From NCBI GenBank assembly GCA_944474755.1, contig OX104116.1, forward strand, positions 5,955,547-6,019,546: DNA of 64,000 nt, read 5' to 3'. Source of the stretch: Limnoperna fortunei. Taxonomy: Eukaryota > Mollusca > Bivalvia > Mytilida > Modiolidae. The notes under the pieces are model-generated. The model saw nothing but the letters and a program-made list of their open reading frames with translations, searched no databases and was not told where the DNA came from. Shown here piece by piece: positions 56,631-64,000 of the stretch (positions are counted from its first letter, which is position 1; every line of letters begins with the position of its first letter). The position numbers were made by a program, and so were the translations under genes.

Positions 56631-57670
56631 AATAATAATAAAGATAGGCCATTTGTTCAGAGAACAAATGTGAGGTCTTTCCCGGCATTTTGTTAGTGTT
56701 ATGTCTAGGTATATAGTTGCTAATGACGTAACGGTCAGTTACTATGGTTTTAATGTACAAAGCAAGTCGTCCTTAGTCAGAAAATGTATGGTTGCTAAGG
56801 ACATTTAGTTGGTTGTTATGGACAAAATGCCACTTCCGGTCGTGATAAGATATATTTCAGTAAAGAACATCATTCTGATTCTAAAAATATATGGTTGCTA
56901 AGGACTTTTTATAACAGTTACCTTGTTGCTAGGGTATGACCTTGACCTATGACCTTTGACCTTCGGCTCAAATTGAAGCTCTTTTGATACTGATCACTTT
57001 AAACCTATATGTTTACTATATTATCTCTAACCGTTTTCAATTTATAAGTCAAAAACCAATCAACCGAAACATGTCAAGGGCAATAACTCTTAAACGGTAA
57101 ATTGAACAGTTTCGGACATTAAAGATCAAATGTAGGTCTCAATGAGAGGAGTATTTTTCCAATTTATTGTCTGCTTCCATCTTTTACGGTTTTCGAGTTG
57201 TTATCATAACAAGATTCGAGGCCTAAGGTTGAGGTCATATCTAAACTTTAACCTTGAGATTTTCCTTAAGGTCATGTCACAAAACAACAAATGGTGAACA
57301 ACCAAGGTGTTTTCGACTTCCGGTTTGTGAGTTTTGGTGATGGCCGGAGTGATTGAAACATTCAAGGTATACCGCTCGCTTTCGCTCGACAAAATTTTTT
57401 GGCCAAATTATGGCACAAAGTTGTCTCAAAAGTTCCTTAACATTTGTCACTTTTCAGTTTTTATCTAAATTTCATAGTTTCTGAGTTGTTCTGATAACAA
57501 GGTTTTCGGTGTTGGGGCAGATAACTCCGTAAAGAAAAAGTTTTCGGTGTCGCAGGGTGAACACCGAACAGGTCTTAAGAGTTCGATACTTGGTTTAAAA
57601 GATCAAAATGATATGTCGCGAAGTCTTTTTCACAGACTGTTTTGAAATGTGGCGGAAGAAAAAGAATAAG
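56631..57670 (+). mobile_element. HINE-like unit, first of a 1,037-bp tandem pair
   Basis: Palindrome 56650-56670, third 5' subtype, one core repeat, 3' module to about 57,660. Almost identical to the next unit and to 28,246-29,277. Confidence 0.8.
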
Positions 57671-58707
57671 AATAATAAAGATAGGCCATTTGTTCAGAGA
57701 ACAAATGTGAGGTCTTTCCCGGCATTTTGTTAGTGTTATGTCTAGGTATATAGTTGCTAATGACGTAACGGTCAGTTACTATGGTTTTAATGTACAAAGC
57801 AAGTCGTCCTTAGTCAGAAAATGTATGGTTGCTAAGGACATTTAGTTGGTTGCTATGGACAAAATGCCACTTCCGGTCGTGATAAGATATATTTCAGTAA
57901 AGAACATCATTCTGATTCTAAAAATATATGGTTGCTAAGGACTTTTTATAACAGTTACCTTGTTGCTAGGGTATGACCTTGACCTATGACCTTTGACCTT
58001 TGGCTCAAATTGAAGCTCTTTTGATACTGATCACTTTAAACCTATATGTTTACTATATTATCTCTAACCGTTTTCAATTTATAAGTCAAAAACCAATCAA
58101 CCGAAACATGTCAAGGGCAATAACTCTTAAACGGTAAATTGATCAGTTTCGGACATTAAAGACCAAATGTAGGTCTCAATGAGAGGAGTACTTTTCCAAT
58201 TTATTGTCTGCTTCCATCTTTTACGGTTTTCGAGTTGTTATCATAACAAGATTCGAGGCCTAAGGTTGAGGTCATATCTCAACTTTAACCTTGAGATTTT
58301 CCTTAAGGTCATGTCACAAAACAACAAATGGTGAACAACCAAGGTGTTTTCGACTTCCGGTTTGTGAGTTTTGGTGATGGCCGGAGTGATTGAAACATTC
58401 AAGGTATACCGCTCGCTTTCGCTCGACAAAATTTTTTGGCCAAATTATGGCACAAAGTTGTCTCAAAAGTTCCTTAACATTTGTCACTTTTCAGTTTTTA
58501 TCTAAATTTCATAGTTTCTGAGTTGTTCTGATAACAAGGTTTTCGGTGTTGGGGCAGATAACTCCGTAAAGAAAAAGTTTTCGGTGTCGCAGGGTGAACA
58601 CCGAACAGGTCTTAAGAGTTCGATACTTGGTTTAAAAGATCAAAATGATATGTCGCGAAGTCTTTTTCACAGACTGTTTTGAAATGTGGCGGAAGAAAAA
58701 GAATAAG
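57671..58707 (+). mobile_element. HINE-like unit, second of a 1,037-bp tandem pair
   Basis: Palindrome 57687-57707, exactly 1,037 bases after that of the previous unit, with very few differences. Confidence 0.8.
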
Positions 58708-60124
58708 AATGAAAGGTCATTTGTTCAAAGAACAAATGTGAGGTCTTTCCCAGTGTGGTAAATATGAGGATTCAGTTGATGTTTTGTCTGTTCCTTATTA
58801 CAAAATGTCACTAGCAGTCATGAAAATTAGTTATTTGAGTAAAGGAAGTCATCCCTATTCACACTACATATGGTTGCTAAGGACTTATGTGACCGTTGCT
58901 AAGGACAAATTGTCACTTCCGGTTGTAAAATAGTGTATTCCACCTAAATACTTCATCCTGATTCTAAATATATAGGGTAACTAAGGACTTTTTATGATGG
59001 TTACCTTGTTGCTATGGTGTGACCTTGACCCATGACATTTGACCTTGGGCTCAAATTGAAGCTCTTTTTATACTGATCACTTTAGCTATGCATGTTTACC
59101 ATATTATCTCTAACCGTTTTCAAGTTATTAGTCAAAAACCAATCAACCGAAACATGTCAAGGGCAATAACTCCTAAACGGTTCATTGAACAATTTTTGAC
59201 ATAAAGACCAATTGTAGGTCTCAATAAGAGGAGTATTTTTCCAATTTATTGTCTGCTTCTATCTTTTACAGTTTTCGAGTTATAAGTCAAAAACCAATCA
59301 ACCAAAACATGTCAAGGGCAATAACTCCTAAACGGTTCATTGAATAATTTTTTACATTATAGACCAATTGTAGGTCGCAATGAGAGGAGTATTTTTCCAA
59401 TTTATTGTTTGCTTCTATTCTTTACGGTTTTCGAGTTATAGGTCAAAAACCAATCAACCGGAACATGTCAAGTGCAATAACTCCTAAACGGTAAATTGAA
59501 CAGTTTTGGACATAATAGACCAAATGTAGGTCTCAATAAGAGGAGTATTTTTCCAATTTATTGTCTGCTTCCATCTTTTACGGTTTTCGAGTTATTATGA
59601 TAACAAGATTCGAGGCCTAAGGTCGAGGTCTAACTGAACTTTGACCTTGAGATTTTCTTTAAGGTCATGTCACAAAACAATAAATGGTGAACAGCCAAGG
59701 TGTTTCCGACTTCCAGTTTGTGAGTTTTAGTGATGACCGGAGTGATTGAAACATTCAAGGTATACCGCTCGCCTTCGCTCGACAAAATTTTTTGGTCAAA
59801 TTATGGTACAAAGTTGTCTCAAAAGTTCCTTAACATTTCTCACTTTTCAGTTTTTGTCTAAATTTTATAGTTTCTGAGTTGTTCTGATAACAAGGTTTTC
59901 GGTGTTTGGGCAGATAACTCTGTAAAGAAAAAGTTTTCGGTGTCGCAGGGTAAATTCTAATCAGGGTTTAAGTGTACGATACTTGGTATAAAAGATGAAA
60001 ATGATATGTCGCGAAGTCTTTTCTACAGACTTGGCGGAAGAAAAAAAAATAAGAATAATAATAATAATAATAATAATCAGAAGAAATACAATAAGGTCTT
60101 CCCACTGGAAGTGGGAAAGACCTT
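58708..60124 (+). mobile_element. HINE-like unit, twin of 12,111-13,540
   Basis: Palindrome 58718-58738. It follows the left-array unit at 12,111 nearly base for base through the 5' segment, three core repeats and the 3' module. One hairpin at 60093-60124. Confidence 0.75.
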
Positions 60125-61228
60125 AATGAAAGGTCATTTGTTCATAGAACAAATGTGAGGTCTTTCCCAGTATAGTAAATATGAGGATTCAGTTGACGTT
60201 TTGTCTGTTCCTTATTACAAAATGTCACTAGCAGTCATGAAAATTAGTTATTTGAGTAAAGGAAGTCATCCCGATTCACGCTACATATGGTTGCTAAGGA
60301 CTTATGTGACCGTTGCTAGGGACAAATTGTCACTTCCGGTTGTAAAATAGTGTATTTCACCTAAATACTTCATCCTGATTCTAAATATATATGGTTACTA
60401 AGGACTTTTTATAATGGTTACCACGTTGCTATGGTGTGACCTTGACCCATGACCTTTGACCTTGGGCTCAAATTGAAGCTCTTTTCATACTGATCACTTT
60501 AGCTATGCATGTTTACCATATTATCTCTAATCGTTTTCAAGTTATTAGTCAAAAACCAATCAACCGAAACATGTCAAGGGCAATAACTCCTAAACGGTAA
60601 ATTGAACAGTTTCGGACATTAAAGACCAAATGTAGGTCTCAATGAGAGGAGTATTTTTCCAATTTATTGTCTGCTTCCATCTTTTACGGTTTTCGAGTTG
60701 TTATGATAACAAGATTCGAGGCCTCAGGTTGAGGTCATATCTAAACTTTAACCTAGGATTTTCCTTAAGGTCCTGTCTCTAAACAACAAATGGTGAACAA
60801 CTAAGGTGTTTTCGACTTCCGGTTTGTGAGTTTTAGTGATAACCGGAGTGATTGAAACATTCAAGGTATACCGCTCGCCTTCGCTCGACAAAATTTTTTG
60901 GCCAAATTATGGCACAAAGTTGTCTCAAAAGTTCCTTAACATTTCTCACTTTTCAGTTTTTCTCTAAATTTTATAGTTTCTGAGTTGTTCTGATAACAAG
61001 GTTTTCGGTGTTGGGGCAGATAACTCTGTAAAGAAAAAGTTTTCGGTGTCGCAGGGTGAATTCCAATCAGGGTTTAAGTGTACGATACTTGGTATAAAAG
61101 ATGAAAATGATATGTCGCGAAGTCTTTTGTACAGACTTGGCGGAAGAAAAAAAAATAAGAATAATAATAATAATAATAATCAGAAGAAATACAGTAAGGT
61201 CTTCCCACTGGAAGTGGGAAAGACCTTA
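60125..61228 (+). mobile_element. HINE-like unit, single core repeat
   Basis: Palindrome 60135-60155 with loop ata, one core repeat (about 60,570-60,700), 3' module, AAT tract, hairpin 61196-61227. Confidence 0.75.
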
Positions 61229-62655
61229 ATGAAAGGTCATTTGTTCAAAGAACAAATGTGAGGTCTTTCCCGGTATGGTAAATAAGGGGATTCTGTTGAC
61301 GTTTTGTCTGTTCCTTATTACAAAATGTCACTAGCAGTCATGAAAATTAGTTATTTGAGTAAAGCAAGTCATCCCTATTCACACTTCATATGGTTGCTAA
61401 GTACTTTTGTGACCGTTGCTAGGGACAAATTGTAACTTCCGATTGTTAAATAGTATATTCCACCTAAATACTTCATCCTGATTCTAAATATATATGGTTA
61501 CTAAGGACTTTTTATGATGGTTACCTTGTTGCTATGGTGTGACCTTGACCCATGACATTTGACCTTGGGCTCAAATTGAAGCTCTTTTCATACTGATCAC
61601 TTTAGCTACGCATGTTTACCATATTATCTCTAACCGTTTTCAAGTTATTAGTCAAAAACCAATCAACCAAAACATGTCAAGGGCAATAACTCCTAAACGG
61701 TTCATTGAACAATTTTTGACATAGAAGACCAATTGTAGGTCTCAATAAGAGGAGTATTTTTCCAATTTATTGTCTGCTTCTATCTTTTACAGTTTTCGAG
61801 TTATAAGTCAAAAACCAATCAACCAAAACATGTCAAGGGCAATAACTCCTAAACGGTTCATTGAATAATTTTTGACATTATAGACCAATTGTAGGTCGCA
61901 ATGAGAGGAGTATTTTTCCAATTTATTGTTTGCTTTTATTCTTTACGGTTTTCGAGTTATAGGTCAAAAACCAATCAACCGGAACATGTCAAGGGCAATA
62001 ACTCCTAAACGGTTCATTGAACAGTTTTGGACATAAAAGACCAAATGTAGGTCTAAATAAGAGGAGTATTTTTCTAATTTATTGTCTGCTTCCATCTTTT
62101 ACGGTTTTCGAGTTGTTATGATAACAAGATTCGAGGCCTAAGGTCGAGGTCATATCTGAACTTTGACCTTGAGATTTTCCTCAATGTAATGTCACAGGAC
62201 AACAAATGGTGAACAGCCAGGGTGTTTTGGACCTCCGGTTTGTGAGTTTTGTTGATAACCGGAGTCACTGAAACATTCAAGGTATACCGCTCGCCTTCGC
62301 TCGACAAAATTTGTTGGTCAAATTATGGTACAAAGTTGTCTCAAAAGTTCCTTAACATTTCTCACTTTTCAGTTTTTCTCTAAATTTTATAGTTTCTGAG
62401 TTGTTCTGATAACAAGGTTTTCGGTGTTTGGGCAGATAACTCTGTAAAGAAAAAGTTTTCGGTGTCGCAGGGTAAATTCCAATCAGGGTTTAAGTGTACG
62501 ATACTTGGTATAAAAGATGAAAATGATATGTCGCGAACTCTTTTGTACAGACGCGGCGGAGGAAAGAATAATAAGAATAATAATAATAATAATAATAATC
62601 AGAAGAAATACAATAAGGTCTTCCCACTGGAAGTGGGAAAGACCTTAATAATAAT
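61229..62655 (+). mobile_element. HINE-like unit, short subtype
   Basis: Palindrome 61238-61258, three core repeats (about 61,665-62,115), 3' module, AAT tract, hairpin 62615-62646. The 5' part shares private variants with the unit at 5,882. Confidence 0.75.
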
Positions 62656-64000
62656 AATAAAGATAGGCCATTTGTTCAGAGAACAAATGTGAGGTCTTTC
62701 CCGGCATTTTGTTAGTGTTATGTCTAGGTATATAGTTGCTAATGACGTAACGGTCAGTTACTATGGTTTTAATGTACAAAGCAAGTCGTCCAAAGTCAGA
62801 AAATGTATGGTTGCTAAGGACATTTAGTTGGTTGCTATGGACCAAATGCCACTTCCGGTCATGAAATGATTTATTTGTCTAAAGAACATCATTCTGATTC
62901 TAAAAATATATGGTTGCTAAGGACTTTTTATAACAGTAACCTTGTTGCTAGGGTATGACCTTGACCTAAGACCTTTGACCTTTGGCTCAAATTGAAGCTC
63001 TTTTGATACTGATCACTTTAAACCTATATGTTTACTATATTATCTCTAACCGTTTTCAATTTATAAGTCAAAAACCAATCAACCGAAACATGTCAAGGGC
63101 AATAACTCTTAAACGGTAAATTGAACAGTTTCTGACATTAAAGACCAAATGTAGGTCTCAATGAGAGGAGTATTTTTCCAATTTATTGTCTGCTTCTATC
63201 TTTTACAGTTTTCGAGTTATAAGTCAAAAACCAATCAACCGAATCATGTCAAGGGCAATAACTCCTAAACGGTTCATTGAATAATTTTTGACATTATAGA
63301 CCAATTGTAGGCCGCAATGAGAGGAGTAGTTTTCCAATTTATTGTTTGCTTCTATTCTTTACGGTTTTCGAGTTATAAGTCAGCAACCAATCAACCGGAA
63401 CATGTCAAGGGCAATAACTCCTAAACGGTTCATTGAACAGTTTTGGACATAAAAGACCAAATGTAGGTCTCAATAAGAGGAGTATTTTTCCAATTTATTG
63501 TCTGCTTCCATCTTTTACGGTTTTCGAGTTATTATGATAACAAGATTCGTGGCCTAAGGTTGAGGTCATATCTGAACTTTGACCTTGAGATTTTCTTTAA
63601 GGTCATGTCACAGAACAACAAATGGTGAACAGCCAAGGTGTTTCTGACTTCCAGTTTGTGAGTTTTAGTGATGACCGAAGTAATTGAAACATTCAAGGTA
63701 TACCGCTCGCCTTCGCTCGACAAAATTTTTTGGCCAAATTATGGCACAAAGTTGTCTCAAAAGTTCCTTAACATTTCTCACTTTTCAGTTTTTCTCTAAA
63801 TTTTATAGTTTCTGAGTTGTTCTGATAACAAGGTTTTCGGTGTTTGGGCAGATAACTCCGTAAAGAAAAAGTTTCCGGTGTCGCAGGGTGAACACCGAAC
63901 AGGTCTTAAGAGTACGATACTTGGTTTTAAAGATCAAAATGATATGTCGCGAAGTCTTTTTCACAGACTGTTTTGAAATGTGGCGGAAGAAAAAGAATAA
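62656..64000 (+). mobile_element. HINE-like unit running past the window end
   Basis: Palindrome 62669-62689 with the third 5' subtype, but the core (two to three repeats, from about 63,080) and 3' module resemble the short units, so it is probably a recombinant. The window ends where the AAT tract should begin. Confidence 0.7.

Larger units (their letters stand above)
54956..64000 (+). mobile_element. Right array of HINE/pearl-like elements
   Basis: Same elements and orientation as the left array. It begins truncated at 54,956 and continues past the window end. Units start at palindromes 56650, 57687, 58718, 60135, 61238 and 62669. No long-subtype unit occurs here. Confidence 0.8.

Overview
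This window is AT-rich eukaryotic DNA, almost certainly from an animal and most likely a bivalve mollusc. The clade is inferred from the repeat style: pearl-like elements with a ~155-bp tandem core, tRNA-derived SINEs ending in CAAT/CAAA tails, and foldback elements of the 'agctcacctgaccc' type. There is no bacterial gene organisation and no recognisable host gene. Nearly everything can be explained as mobile or repetitive DNA.

Layout. (1) 1-34,915 is a head-to-tail array of non-autonomous elements. Each is built as: a palindromic 5' end (arms catttgttc/gaacaaatg), a 5' segment of ~400 bp (replaced by a ~2-kb unique segment in 'long' copies), a core of 1 to 10 tandem ~152-157-bp repeats, a ~450-bp 3' module, an (AAT)n microsatellite, and usually one to four copies of a 3' hairpin (arms aaggtcttcccact / agtgggaaagacctt). 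This is the plan of HINE/'pearl' elements, the non-autonomous relatives of Helentrons. The array is interrupted at about 22,870-25,190 by older sequence holding a decayed Tc1/mariner transposase and a conserved structured motif. (2) 34,916-44,600 is mostly low-copy AT-rich DNA with scattered elements: a second tandem-core element (38,922-40,184), a SINE with a perfect 13-bp target duplication (40,840-41,358), a MITE flanked by TAA (43,714-43,935), two foldbacks and two SINE fragments. (3) 44,741-53,223 is the only substantial coding sequence: a large Helentron-type Rep/helicase gene split by one frame break near 50,260. (4) 53,224-54,955 holds a second copy of the structured motif, a tRNA-derived SINE and another repeat fragment. 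(5) 54,956-64,000 is a second array of the same HINE-like elements. Several of its units are near-identical to units in the left array, so the two arrays have exchanged or duplicated copies recently.

The Helentron protein carries, in order: a low-complexity heptad tract (D-T-R-N repeats), a papain-like protease resembling peptidase family C76, an OTU-type cysteine protease, a Lys/Tyr-rich repeat region, a Cys-rich DUF6570-like region, the HUH Rep nuclease (H-T-H plus two tyrosines), a PIF1-type helicase and a C-terminal exonuclease/endonuclease/phosphatase-type (EEP) nuclease. The Rep, helicase and nuclease would carry out rolling-circle-type transposition. Two different deubiquitinase-like proteases in one transposon protein is the most unusual coding observation. 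A Helentron lying between two arrays of HINE-like elements suggests an autonomous/non-autonomous relationship, but I could not find the array elements' terminal motifs at the ends of this Helentron, so it is not shown to be their driver.

Best leads: the double-protease Helentron, the array growing by head-to-tail insertion and by hairpin multiplication inside (AAT)n, and two distant copies of a ~100-nt motif in which the flanks are conserved while a central hairpin keeps its pairing with a completely different sequence.
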